From assembly GCF_002954775.1 (NCBI RefSeq), contig NZ_PJME01000037.1, forward strand, positions 33,314-97,313: a stretch of 64,000 nucleotides of DNA, read 5' to 3'. The stretch is from Streptomyces geranii. Lineage in GTDB: Bacteria; Actinomycetota; Actinomycetes; Streptomycetales; Streptomycetaceae. The notes beneath the pieces were generated by a model. That model saw only the letters and a list, made by a program, of their open reading frames with translations. It did not search any database and was not told the DNA's origin. A program made the position numbers and the translations under genes. Below are positions 24,457-32,551 of the stretch, in pieces; positions within the stretch are counted from its first letter, which is position 1, and every line of letters starts with the position of its first letter.

Positions 24457-24807
24457 TCAGTTGTCGCGCTTCTCCTTGATCTTCGCGGCCTTGCCGCGCA
24501 GCTCACGGAGGTAGTACAGCTTCGCGCGACGCACGTCACCACGGGTGACCAGCTCGATCTTCTCGACGATCGGGGTGTGCACCGGGAAGGTGCGCTCCAC
24601 GCCGACGGAGAACGAGACCTTGCGGACCGTGAAGGTCTCGCGGACACCGGCGCCCTGACGGCGGATGACAACGCCCTTGAACTGCTGCACACGGGAGCGG
24701 TTGCCCTCGATGACGCGGACGTGGACGTTGACGGTGTCACCCGGGCGGAAGGCCGGGATGTCGTCGCGCAGCGACGCGGCGTCGACGGAGTCGAGCAGGT
24801 GAGACAT
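24457..24807 (-). CDS. rplS: 50S ribosomal protein L19
   Basis: The product is 116 residues. ATG 24807 gives the standard start (MSHLLDSVDAASLRDDIPAF); a GTG at 24834 would add nine lysine-containing residues. Family regions VNVHVRVIEGNRSRVQQFKG and RRAKLYYLRELRGKAAKI are present. L19 sits at the 30S-50S interface. It lies between trmD and the lepB cluster, the usual end of the rpsP-rimM-trmD-rplS unit. Confidence 0.97.
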   Translation of the reverse strand: MSHLLDSVDAASLRDDIPAFRPGDTVNVHVRVIEGNRSRVQQFKGVVIRRQGAGVRETFTVRKVSFSVGVERTFPVHTPIVEKIELVTRGDVRRAKLYYLRELRGKAAKIKEKRDN

Positions 24808-24940
24808 TTCGTCTGCTTTCTTCGTTGATGCCACAGGTCATCAACGGGAGCTTGGTTTACGGAAGAATGCTGTCCGTGCCGGGGCGGGCGTCGTGTCCCC
24901 CCGTGGCAGGGGCGCACGCCGGACGACGCACAACAGCGAC

Positions 24941-25762
24941 CTATTCTTCCACGGCCTCCGGCCTGCGCCAAAATCGGCCGCCGGGGGCCGGCTGCCACCC
25001 CATGATCGAGAGCATCTCGCGGTCCTTCTTGTCGAAGACGGACGCGTCGGTCTGCTCGATCAGGTCGGGCCGGTTGGCCGCCGTGCGCCGCAGCGCCTCG
25101 TCCCGGCGCCAGCGCGCGATCTTGCCGTGGTGGCCGCTGAGCAGCACGTCCGGGATCTCCCGGCCGCGCCACTGGGGCGGCTTGGTGTAGATCGGCCCTT
25201 CCAGGAGGTTGGCCATGGCGCCCGGCGCGAACGAGTCGTCCCGGTGCGACTCGGCGTTGCCGAGGACCCCGGGCAGCAGCCGCGCGACGGCCTCCGTGAT
25301 GACGAGTACGGCAGCCTCGCCGCCGGCGAGCACATAGTCGCCGATGGACACCTCGTACACGGGCATGCGGGTCGCGTACTCGTCGATGACCCGCCGGTCG
25401 ATGCCCTCGTACCTCGCGGGCGTGAAGACCAGCCAGGGCCGCTCGGACAGTTCGACGGCGAGCGCCTGGGTGAAGGGGCGGCCACTGGGGGTGGGCACGA
25501 CCAGCGCGGGCGCCCCGGAGCCGGTCTCGTAGCCGTCGGCCAGGACGTCGTCCAGGGCGTCGCCCCAGGGGTCGGTCTTCATGACCATGCCCGGGCCGCC
25601 GCCGTAGGGCGTGTCGTCGACCGTGTTGTGGCGGTCGTACGTCCAGTCCCGAAGATGATGCACGTGCACATTCAGCTGTCCACGCGCGCGTGCCTTGCCG
25701 ACGAGCGAGACGTTCAGGGGTTCGAGGTACTCGGGGAAGATCGTGACGACGTCGAGGCGCAT
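24941..25762 (-). CDS. trmD: tRNA (guanine-N1)-methyltransferase
   Basis: The product is 273 residues. TrmD methylates G37 of tRNAs reading CNN and some other codons, preventing frameshifts. The knotted SPOUT fold is recognised from MRLDVVTIFPEYLEPL, YGGGPGMVMK, PARYEGIDRRVIDE and the SAM-binding trefoil region EVSIGDYVLAGGEAA, then ESHRDDSFAPG. The ATG shares one base with the rimM stop (TAATG). The ATG at 25762 is supported by that coupling. Confidence 0.97.
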   Translation of the reverse strand: MRLDVVTIFPEYLEPLNVSLVGKARARGQLNVHVHHLRDWTYDRHNTVDDTPYGGGPGMVMKTDPWGDALDDVLADGYETGSGAPALVVPTPSGRPFTQALAVELSERPWLVFTPARYEGIDRRVIDEYATRMPVYEVSIGDYVLAGGEAAVLVITEAVARLLPGVLGNAESHRDDSFAPGAMANLLEGPIYTKPPQWRGREIPDVLLSGHHGKIARWRRDEALRRTAANRPDLIEQTDASVFDKKDREMLSIMGWQPAPGGRFWRRPEAVEE

Positions 25763-26304
25763 TACGACTCGTCTCGCGAGGACGCGATCTCTGCCTGGTC
25801 GTCGATCAGACCCGGCGGCGGGTCGATGACCGCCCGCTGCTCCTCCAGGTCGATCTCCACCACGATCTCCTCGACGAAGGGGATGTACACCTCGCTGCCG
25901 TCGGGGCGCTCCACGACGAACAGGTCCTGGGAGGGCAGGTGCGAGATCTCGGTGATGCGGCCGACCTCGGTGCCGTCCGTCAGGACCACGTCCAGGTCCA
26001 TCAGCTGATGGTCGTAGTACTCGTCCTCCCCCTCGGGCAGTTCCTCGGGGTCGATGTCGGCGATCAGCAGGACGTTGCGCAGGGCCTCGGCGCCGGTCCG
26101 GTCGCGTACGCCCTCGAAGCGCAGCAGGAGCCGACCGCTGTGCACGCGGCCCGTCTCGATGGTCAGCGGGCCCGCCGTGGCGGGGTCGGTGGCCAGGACG
26201 GCGCCGGGCGGGAGCCTCAGCTCCGGCTCGTCGGTACGTACCTCGACGGTGACCTCGCCCTTGATGCCGTGGGCGCGGCCCACGCGCGCGACTACGAGCT
26301 GCAC
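25762..26304 (-). CDS. rimM: Ribosome maturation factor RimM
   Basis: The product is 180 residues. RimM binds S19 and helps assemble the head of the 30S subunit. The N-terminal domain (MQLVVARVGRAHGIKGEVTV) and the PRC-barrel C-terminal domain (DHQLMDLDVVLTDGTEVGRI, then YIPFVEEIVVEIDLEEQ) are both complete. It is translationally coupled to trmD downstream and follows khpA after 82 bases. Confidence 0.97.
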   Translation of the reverse strand: MQLVVARVGRAHGIKGEVTVEVRTDEPELRLPPGAVLATDPATAGPLTIETGRVHSGRLLLRFEGVRDRTGAEALRNVLLIADIDPEELPEGEDEYYDHQLMDLDVVLTDGTEVGRITEISHLPSQDLFVVERPDGSEVYIPFVEEIVVEIDLEEQRAVIDPPPGLIDDQAEIASSRDES

Positions 26305-26386
26305 TTTCTGAAATCTCCTGTCGTACGACTACGGGCCGGGGACGGCCCAAGTGGCCCTCCCCGGCCCGAGCCGGTGCTGCGTGTGA

Positions 26387-26626
26387 TCAGCGAACCTGGT
26401 CCACGTCGACGAGGTCGACCCGGACACCGCGTCCGCCGATGGCACCCACGACGGTGCGCAGGGCACGTGCGGTACGGCCGTTGCGGCCGATCACCTTGCC
26501 GAGGTCGTCGGGATGGACCCTGACCTCCAGAACGCGCCCGCGACGCAGGGTGCGCGAGGCCACCTGCACTTCGTCGGGGTTGTCGACGATGCCCTTCACG
26601 AGGTGCTCGAGAGCCTCCTCGAGCAT
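26387..26626 (-). CDS. khpA: KH-domain RNA-binding protein KhpA
   Basis: The product is 79 residues and is a single type II KH domain with the GxxG loop in GKVIGRNGRTARALR. In Gram-positive bacteria KhpA partners with KhpB (Jag/EloR) to bind RNA and influence cell elongation and division. It starts two bases after the rpsP stop, so it is co-translated with the ribosomal protein gene, the usual arrangement for this family. Confidence 0.93.
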   Translation of the reverse strand: MLEEALEHLVKGIVDNPDEVQVASRTLRRGRVLEVRVHPDDLGKVIGRNGRTARALRTVVGAIGGRGVRVDLVDVDQVR

Positions 26627-26628
26627 GC

Positions 26629-27048
26629 TCAGGCCTCGGTCGACGTGGACTCGGCCGCGGCCTCGTCCTTCTTCTCAGCCTTCTTCTTCTGGGTGATGGC
26701 CTCACCCTTGCCCGTGTCGTCGCCGCCAAGGGCCTCGAACAGCGGACGCGCGGCCTTCGGAGCGGCCACGAGCAGCGGGGCCGGGGCGGGCAGACCCTTG
26801 AACTTCTGCCAGTCGCCGGTCAGCTTGAGGATGGCGAGAACCGGCTCGGTCGGCTGCGCGCCGACACCCAGCCAGTACTGCGCGCGGTCGGTGTCGACCT
26901 CGATGCGCGAGGGGTTCTGCACCGGGTGGTACAGGCCGATCTCCTCGATGGCCCGGCCGTCACGGCGGGTACGGGAGTCGGCGACGACGATGCGGTAGTG
27001 AGGCGAACGGATCTTGCCCAGACGCTTCAGCTTGATCTTGACTGCCAC
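26629..27048 (-). CDS. rpsP: 30S ribosomal protein S16
   Basis: The product is 139 residues. GTG 27048 is chosen: it follows AGGAGA at a spacing of about nine bases and gives the standard start (MAVKIKLKRLGKIRSPHYRI). IEEIGLYHPVQNPS and the AQYWLGVGAQPTEPV region are typical. A lysine/alanine/glutamate-rich tail of about 25 residues is an actinobacterial addition. It leads the rpsP-khpA-rimM-trmD-rplS group. Confidence 0.97.
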   Translation of the reverse strand: MAVKIKLKRLGKIRSPHYRIVVADSRTRRDGRAIEEIGLYHPVQNPSRIEVDTDRAQYWLGVGAQPTEPVLAILKLTGDWQKFKGLPAPAPLLVAAPKAARPLFEALGGDDTGKGEAITQKKKAEKKDEAAAESTSTEA

Positions 27049-27392
27049 GGGAGTGGGTTCTCCTGGATTTGACGTGGTTGGGCACGGCGAGATTGCCGCG
27101 TGGGGTTGCGGTACCCGAGTGCCCGATGGACGCGTCAGCCGGAGGCGAGAGGGTTCCTGTGCGGCTGTCGAGTACAGCTGGCCATTCTGCCACACCCTGC
27201 GGGCCGCCTGCACCGGAGGGTACGTGGGCGCACGCCTCAGAGGCACCCGGCGTACGAGTGCCGTCCGGGCGCGTCGCGCAGCCCGGAGCTGTACGGGGTG
27301 CCGCCCCCGGCGGCACCCCGGCGAACATCTTCCCCACGTGTTCCTCCGGCACCCACGAGATGCCGGGCTCGATCACGCGACGGAGCGGAGCC
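27049..27392. other. Intergenic gap upstream of rpsP
   Basis: The 344 bases between the SprT-like gene and rpsP hold no supported gene. They must contain the rpsP promoter and leader. A small stem (GCTGT and ACAGC, about 27166-27180) is visible, but no confident promoter was recognised. Confidence 0.5.
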
Positions 27393-27995
27393 TCACGCGG
27401 CGCCCGCGCCCACGATCTCGGGGATTCTGAACGGCTTGCCGCAGCCCCCGCACACGATCGGCGCCTGCGCCAGCACCGACGGGACGACGCGCACGTTGCG
27501 ACCGCAGTCGCAGACGGCCTTCACGCGCACCCCGCCCCCGGAGGAGCCATGGCGCGCGGCCGGGCCGCGGAAGGCGCGGGTCGTGTCCGCGGAGGTGGCC
27601 ACCGTGTGTGCCTTCAGCGCGCGCTGCAGCCGCTCCATGGTGGGGCGGTAGCGCCGCTTGGCCTCGGGGTTGAGCGTGACCAGCGAGAAGCCGCTGCTGG
27701 GATGCGGTTCCTCGGGGTGGTCCAGGCCCAGCTCCTCGGCGATCGCGAGGAATCTGCGGTTGTGGTAGCGGCCGGCCCGGGAGGTGTCGCGGACTCCGCG
27801 GGCGGCGGCGATGCCATGGACTGCCTCATGAAGCAGTCGCTCGAAGGAGAGGGCGTGCCCGCAGGCGGACGACGACTCTCCGATCAGGGACTCGGGCGCG
27901 GCAAGATCGGGCAGCTCGGGGTGGTACCGCTGAATGTCGGCCCACGCCTGCGCCAGTTCTGCGGCGAGAACAGGTGGTGTCTGTGTCGTGCTCAC
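27393..27995 (-). CDS. SprT-like zinc metalloprotein
   Basis: The product is 200 residues from GTG 27995. A HExxH-type motif (LLHEAVHGIAAARG) lies in the middle, with a third potential ligand in GRYHNRRFLAIAEELGLD, as in SprT-like domains. The C-terminus has a zinc-ribbon (CDCG, then CGGCG after about 18 residues). SprT-like proteases include eukaryotic Spartan, which digests DNA-protein cross-links; bacterial versions are mostly uncharacterised. It stands alone between rpsP and proS. The protease activity is inferred from the motif only. Confidence 0.75.
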   Translation of the reverse strand: MSTTQTPPVLAAELAQAWADIQRYHPELPDLAAPESLIGESSSACGHALSFERLLHEAVHGIAAARGVRDTSRAGRYHNRRFLAIAEELGLDHPEEPHPSSGFSLVTLNPEAKRRYRPTMERLQRALKAHTVATSADTTRAFRGPAARHGSSGGGVRVKAVCDCGRNVRVVPSVLAQAPIVCGGCGKPFRIPEIVGAGAA

Positions 27996-28246
27996 GTAAT
28001 GACAACGAGCCTGAGTGCCGCTGTGTTCCGATTCCGGGCCATCCCAAATAATTTGCACGTACCCGTCAGTTGCCGCTGATGCGTCCGGACGAGGGCGGGT
28101 GCGCTGATCTGCGGAGAAGCCTCACAGCTCATACCAAGCCGGTGCGTAGCCCCACGTACGACCCGGCGTGTAGACGCCGTCCGCACGCCGGGGCACCTGG
28201 GGTCGTCGGGTGCGCAAGAGGCGTTTCGGTCGCTCTCGCCCCTACG

Positions 28247-29662
28247 TCAGTAAGCGCGCGCGACGACCGCGACGTTACCCGGTGCGTCGTCCGCGTCCGG
28301 CACCGACCCGTCCGCCGCGACCAGACACCGTACGGTCACCCCGTGCTCACCCAGCCTGGCCTCGCCCTCTTCGCCGAGCACCGCCCACGGAATCCGCGCC
28401 CAGCCGCCGGCCGTCGCCGCCTCGACGGCCTCCCCGAACGTCGACACCTCCGCCGTACGCGCCTCCCGCCGCTCGCGCGACTGGGCCAGCAGCAGCGCCT
28501 GGTCCTCTTCGAGGACAGCGGGCAGCAGTCGTACGAGGCTGTCGAGGGCCACCGGCTCCTTGCCGCCCGGGATGCGGCGGACGAGCATCGCCGTGCCGCT
28601 CTCCAGGTCACGGGGGCCGACCTCGACGCGCACGGGCACGCCCTTCAGCTCCCAGTCGACGGCGCGGCGGCCGAAGGGCACGTCCGTACGGTCGTCCACG
28701 CGCACGCGTACGCCCGCCGCCTTCAGCCGGTCGCCGAGTTCGCGGACCTTGGCCAGAACCGCCTCGTCGCCCTTCACCGCCACGATCACGGCCTGGATCG
28801 CGGCCAGCCGCGGCGGCACCCGCAGGCCGTCGTCGTCGCCGTGCGCCATCACCAGGGCGCCGATCATCCGGGTCGTCGAACCCCAGGACGTCTGCCAGAC
28901 GAGTTCCTCCCGGCCCTCCTTCGACAGGAAGCGGGTGTTGAACGCCTTGGCGAAGTTCTGGCCCAGCTCATGACTGGTCGCCATCTGGAGCGCCTTGCCG
29001 TCGCCCATCATGCCTTCGAGGGTGAGTGTGTTGATCGCGCCCGCGAACCGCTCCTTGACCGTCTTGCGACCGGGAACCGTGTCCATCGCCAGGACGTTCA
29101 CCATGAAGTCCTCGTAGACCTCCCGGTGGATGTGCGCGGCGAACTCCCGGGCGTCCTCCCGGGACGCGTGCGCGGTGTGCCCCTCCTGCCACAGGAACTC
29201 CGTCGTGCGCAGGAACAGCCGGGGGCGCAGCTCCCAGCGCACCACGTTCGCCCACTGGTTGATCAGCAGGGGCAGGTCGCGGTAGCTCTGCACCCACTTC
29301 GAGAAGTAGTCGTTGACGATCATCTCGGAGGTGGGACGCACCACCACGGGCTCGTCGAGATCCTTGCCGCCGCCGTGCGTGACCACGGCAAGCTCCGGCG
29401 CGAACCCCTCGACGTGCTCGGCCTCCTTGGTGAAGTACGACTGCGGGATCAGCAGCGGGAAGTAGGCGTTCTGCGCGCCCGTCTCCTTGATCCGCGCGTC
29501 CATCTCGGCCTGCATCCGCTCCCACAGGCCGTAGCCGTACGGCCGGATGACCATGCTGCCCCGCACCGGGCCGTTGTCGGCCAACTCCGCCTTGCCGACC
29601 AGATCCTGGTACCAGCGGGGGAAGTCAATTGCCTGCGGCGTGAGTACGGGTGCCTTTGCCAT
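28247..29662 (-). CDS. proS: Prolyl-tRNA synthetase, archaeal/eukaryotic type
   Basis: The product is 471 residues. The class II core shows YFPLLIPQSYFTKEAEHVEG, the VVRPTSEMIV proline/ATP region, motif 2 (FLRTTEFLWQEGHTAHAS) and motif 3 around TSWGSTTRMIGALVMAHGDD. An anticodon-binding domain follows and then the C-terminal domain of the archaeal/eukaryotic type. The bacterial-type YbaK-like editing insertion is absent, so mischarged Ala-tRNA-Pro would be cleared in trans, if at all. It charges tRNA-Pro in the cytoplasm. Whether the genome also has a bacterial-type ProRS cannot be seen here. Confidence 0.95.
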   Translation of the reverse strand: MAKAPVLTPQAIDFPRWYQDLVGKAELADNGPVRGSMVIRPYGYGLWERMQAEMDARIKETGAQNAYFPLLIPQSYFTKEAEHVEGFAPELAVVTHGGGKDLDEPVVVRPTSEMIVNDYFSKWVQSYRDLPLLINQWANVVRWELRPRLFLRTTEFLWQEGHTAHASREDAREFAAHIHREVYEDFMVNVLAMDTVPGRKTVKERFAGAINTLTLEGMMGDGKALQMATSHELGQNFAKAFNTRFLSKEGREELVWQTSWGSTTRMIGALVMAHGDDDGLRVPPRLAAIQAVIVAVKGDEAVLAKVRELGDRLKAAGVRVRVDDRTDVPFGRRAVDWELKGVPVRVEVGPRDLESGTAMLVRRIPGGKEPVALDSLVRLLPAVLEEDQALLLAQSRERREARTAEVSTFGEAVEAATAGGWARIPWAVLGEEGEARLGEHGVTVRCLVAADGSVPDADDAPGNVAVVARAY

Positions 29663-29860
29663 GACGCGATGCTACGGGCCCACGTTGCCGGCATGTGAAT
29701 TCTTTTCGTGAGCACAGCCGGCGCACAACCTCGGCTCCACAACCCCTGGACGGCAGGACGGGTGCGGAGTTTCCTGGCATACGGGGGAAGTGCGAGCGCA
29801 CTGCACGGGGGCCACCACATCGATCACAGCGGCAACTCTCGGCGGATTGGGGCGCTTTCG

Positions 29861-30721
29861 ATGACACCTACGCTCGTGCGGCAGCACCAGCCTCATACGG
29901 GTCCGGCGACCCGCGTGGACCTGTGCGCACGCGCGCGTGACTGGTCGGAGATCCAGGAGCGCATGCTCGTACCGCTCTACGAGACCGTCTACGAACGGCT
30001 CGAAGTGGGCACCGGCACCCGGCTCCTCGGCCTCGGCTGCGGCGCGGGCCTGGCCCTGTTGATGGCCGCCTCCAGAGGCGCCGCCGTCACCGGCGTCGAG
30101 GCCGCATCACCGGAACGGCTGAGCCTCGCCCGGGAGCGTTTACTGCCGGAACCGCCGGGCACACACGCGCGTGCCGACACCCGGCTCCTGTCGCGCCTCC
30201 CCGGGGGACCCGGCGAGGCGGACACTCCCCCGTACAACCTGGTGACCGCCTTCGAGCCGATCGGCTCACCGGCGGGCGCCGAAGAGGGCCTCGCCGGGAC
30301 ACTCGCGGCGGCCGTACCGCAGGTCGGCCGGGGCACCCCGGTGGTGCTCGCGGGCTGGGGCCCACCGGAGCGCTGCGCCACGTCGGCCGCCCTGCGCGTC
30401 GCGACCCGCCTCGCGGAACCCCTGCGCGTCCCGGGCAGCCGCTGGCGCCCCGCCCTCCGCGACGACCTGGAGGAGGTCGCCCAGCGGGCCGGCCTGCGCC
30501 CGGACGGCTCGGGGCGGGTCGCCTGCCCGTTCGGCTACGCGGACCTGGGCAGCGCCGTACGCGGACTGCTGTCGACGGGGATCTTCGACGCGGCGATCAC
30601 CGCGGCCGGCCAGGAACAGGTCGACAAGGAACTGGCGGAGGCCCTGCACCCGCACCAGCGGCGGGACGGGACGATCTGGATGCCGAACGTCTTCCGGTAC
30701 CTCATCGCCCGCACGGCGTGA
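29861..30721 (+). CDS. SAM-dependent methyltransferase-like protein
   Basis: The product is 286 residues. ATG 29861 is preferred; the frame opens at 29708 but that extension is not conserved-looking. A Rossmann glycine motif (LLGLGCGAGLALLMAASRG) followed by AVTGVEAASPERLSLAR matches class I methyltransferases. Motif II/III-like strands follow (YNLVTAFEPIG, PVVLAGWGPPERC). The C-terminal half is helical. The substrate is unknown. It is monocistronic, between proS (divergent) and ffh (convergent, with a shared terminator). Confidence 0.8.
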   Translation: MTPTLVRQHQPHTGPATRVDLCARARDWSEIQERMLVPLYETVYERLEVGTGTRLLGLGCGAGLALLMAASRGAAVTGVEAASPERLSLARERLLPEPPGTHARADTRLLSRLPGGPGEADTPPYNLVTAFEPIGSPAGAEEGLAGTLAAAVPQVGRGTPVVLAGWGPPERCATSAALRVATRLAEPLRVPGSRWRPALRDDLEEVAQRAGLRPDGSGRVACPFGYADLGSAVRGLLSTGIFDAAITAAGQEQVDKELAEALHPHQRRDGTIWMPNVFRYLIARTA

Positions 30722-30808
30722 ACCGGCTCAGTCGCCCTTGCCCAGACGCGCGATCCCGGCGACCCGGTACGCCTCGGGCACGGGCACGGCACGCACAGAA
30801 AGCGCGAC

Positions 30809-30832
30809 GGCGCCCCTCCGGAGAGGGGCGCC
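30809..30832. terminator. Bidirectional terminator between the methyltransferase gene and ffh
   Basis: GGCGCCCCTC (30809-30818) pairs with GAGGGGCGCC (30823-30832) around a CGGA tetraloop. It lies between two convergent genes and can serve both. Confidence 0.85.
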
Positions 30833-30874
30833 CTGAACGACGTACGGATATTCGGTGATCAGCTCATCGGGTTC

Positions 30875-32431
30875 TCACATGAACTTCTTGAACTCGTCCG
30901 GCAGCTCGAAGTCCTGGCCGCCCTGCTGACCCGGCAGACCGAACGCGCCGCCCGGAGCCCCCTGGGCACCGGCGGCCCTGCGCGCGGCCTCCTCCTGCTC
31001 CTGCTGCTTGCGCTTCATCGGGTTGCCGGAGCGCTGCTTGCCCTTGGCCTGCTTGGGCTGCTTCTTCGACCGACCCGGGCCGCCACCCATGCCCGGCATC
31101 CCGGGCATCCCCGGCATGCCACCGCCCTGGGCCATGCGGGACATCATCTTGCGGGCCTCGAAGAACCGCTCGACCAGGCCCTTGACCGCGCTGACGTCGA
31201 CACCGGAGCCCTTGGCGATACGGGCGCGGCGCGAGCCGTTGATGATCGTCGCGTCCTGGCGCTCGGCGGGCGTCATCGACTTGATGATGGCCGCCGTGCG
31301 GTCGACGTCGCGCTCGTCGAGGTTGTTGATCTGGTCCTTGATCTGCCCCATGCCGGGCAGCATGCCGAGGAGCTTGGAGATCGACCCCATTTTCCTGACC
31401 TGCTCCATCTGGGCCAGGAAGTCGTCCAGGGTGAAGTCCTGGCCCTTCTTGGACGCCAGCTTGGAGGCCATGGCCTCCGCTTCTTCCTGGCTGAACGTCT
31501 TCTCCGCCTGCTCGATCAGGGTGAGGAGGTCACCCATGTCGAGGATGCGGGAGGCCATCCGGTCAGGATGGAACGCGTCGAAGTCGTCGAGCTTCTCGCC
31601 GTTCGACGCGAACATGATCGGCTTGCCGGTCACCGAGGCGATGGAGAGCGCGGCACCACCGCGGGCGTCACCGTCGAGCTTCGACAGGACGACACCGTCG
31701 AAGCCGACACCGTCCCGGAAGGCCTCGGCCGTGTTGACCGCGTCCTGGCCGATCATCGCGTCGACGACGAAGAGGATCTCGTCCGGGCTCACGGCATCCC
31801 GGATGTCCGCGGCCTGCTGCATCAGCTCGGCGTCGATACCGAGGCGGCCTGCGGTGTCCACGATCACGATGTCGTGGACCTTGGTCCTCGCGAACTCCAT
31901 GGAGTCCTTGGCGACCTTGACCGGGTCCCCGACCCCGTTGCCCGGCTCGGGCGCGTAGACCGCGACCCCGGCCCGCTCGGCGACGACGCTCAGCTGGTTG
32001 ACGGCGTTGGGGCGCTGGAGGTCGGCGGCGACGAGGAGGGGCGAGTGTCCCTGGTCCTTGAGCCACTTGCCGAGCTTGCCCGCGAGAGTCGTCTTACCGG
32101 CACCCTGGAGACCGGCCAGCATGATGACGGTCGGGGGGTTCTTGGCGAAGCGGAGGCGGCGGGTTTCGCCGCCGAGGATGGTCACCAACTCGTCATTGAC
32201 GATCTTGAGGACCTGCTGGCTCGGGTTGAGGGCCTTGGAGACCTCAGCCCCGAGCGACCTCTCCTTGACGTTCTTGATGAACGTCCGCACGACCGGCAGG
32301 GCCACGTCCGCTTCGAGGAGCGCGATACGGATCTCGCGGGCCGTCGCGTCGATGTCCGCCTCGGAAAGCCGGCCCTTGCCCCGGAGCGTTTTGAAGGTGG
32401 CTTGGAGGCGATCGGAGAGAGTATCGAACAC
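30875..32431 (-). CDS. ffh: Signal recognition particle protein Ffh
   Basis: The product is 518 residues. The NG domain GTPase motifs are visible: G1 (GLQGAGKTTLAGKLG), G3 (DTAGRLGID) and G4 (LSKLDGDARGG). The methionine-rich M domain binds 4.5S RNA and signal sequences (RARIAKGSGVDVSAVKGLVE, RFFEARKMMSRM). A PGMPGMPGM repeat and a Gln/Gly-rich C-terminal extension follow, as in other actinobacteria. It works with FtsY, encoded at 39766-40968, to deliver nascent membrane proteins to SecYEG. Confidence 0.97.
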   Translation of the reverse strand: MFDTLSDRLQATFKTLRGKGRLSEADIDATAREIRIALLEADVALPVVRTFIKNVKERSLGAEVSKALNPSQQVLKIVNDELVTILGGETRRLRFAKNPPTVIMLAGLQGAGKTTLAGKLGKWLKDQGHSPLLVAADLQRPNAVNQLSVVAERAGVAVYAPEPGNGVGDPVKVAKDSMEFARTKVHDIVIVDTAGRLGIDAELMQQAADIRDAVSPDEILFVVDAMIGQDAVNTAEAFRDGVGFDGVVLSKLDGDARGGAALSIASVTGKPIMFASNGEKLDDFDAFHPDRMASRILDMGDLLTLIEQAEKTFSQEEAEAMASKLASKKGQDFTLDDFLAQMEQVRKMGSISKLLGMLPGMGQIKDQINNLDERDVDRTAAIIKSMTPAERQDATIINGSRRARIAKGSGVDVSAVKGLVERFFEARKMMSRMAQGGGMPGMPGMPGMGGGPGRSKKQPKQAKGKQRSGNPMKRKQQEQEEAARRAAGAQGAPGGAFGLPGQQGGQDFELPDEFKKFM

Positions 32432-32502
32432 GGCGGCGTCGGTCCTCGGAGTAGGGGGCAGAGTGGGCTGTTCTCCAGGGTATCGGGCCCTGCAAGCAAT
32501 TC

Positions 32503-32533
32503 GTCCCCGCCCGCTGATTCAGCGGGCGGGGAC
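32503..32533 (-). terminator. Terminator after glnD
   Basis: A near-perfect palindrome has 15-base arms, GTCCCCGCCCGCTGA (32503-32517) and TCAGCGGGCGGGGAC (32519-32533), 18 bases after the glnD stop. The innermost bases form the loop. It separates the nitrogen operon from ffh. Confidence 0.8.
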
Positions 32534-32551
32534 AGGAACACGTCCGGGCGC

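Noticed and set aside
24808..24834. Longer start for L19
   Set aside because: GTG at 24834 adds nine residues not expected for the family; ATG at 24807 gives the standard N-terminus.
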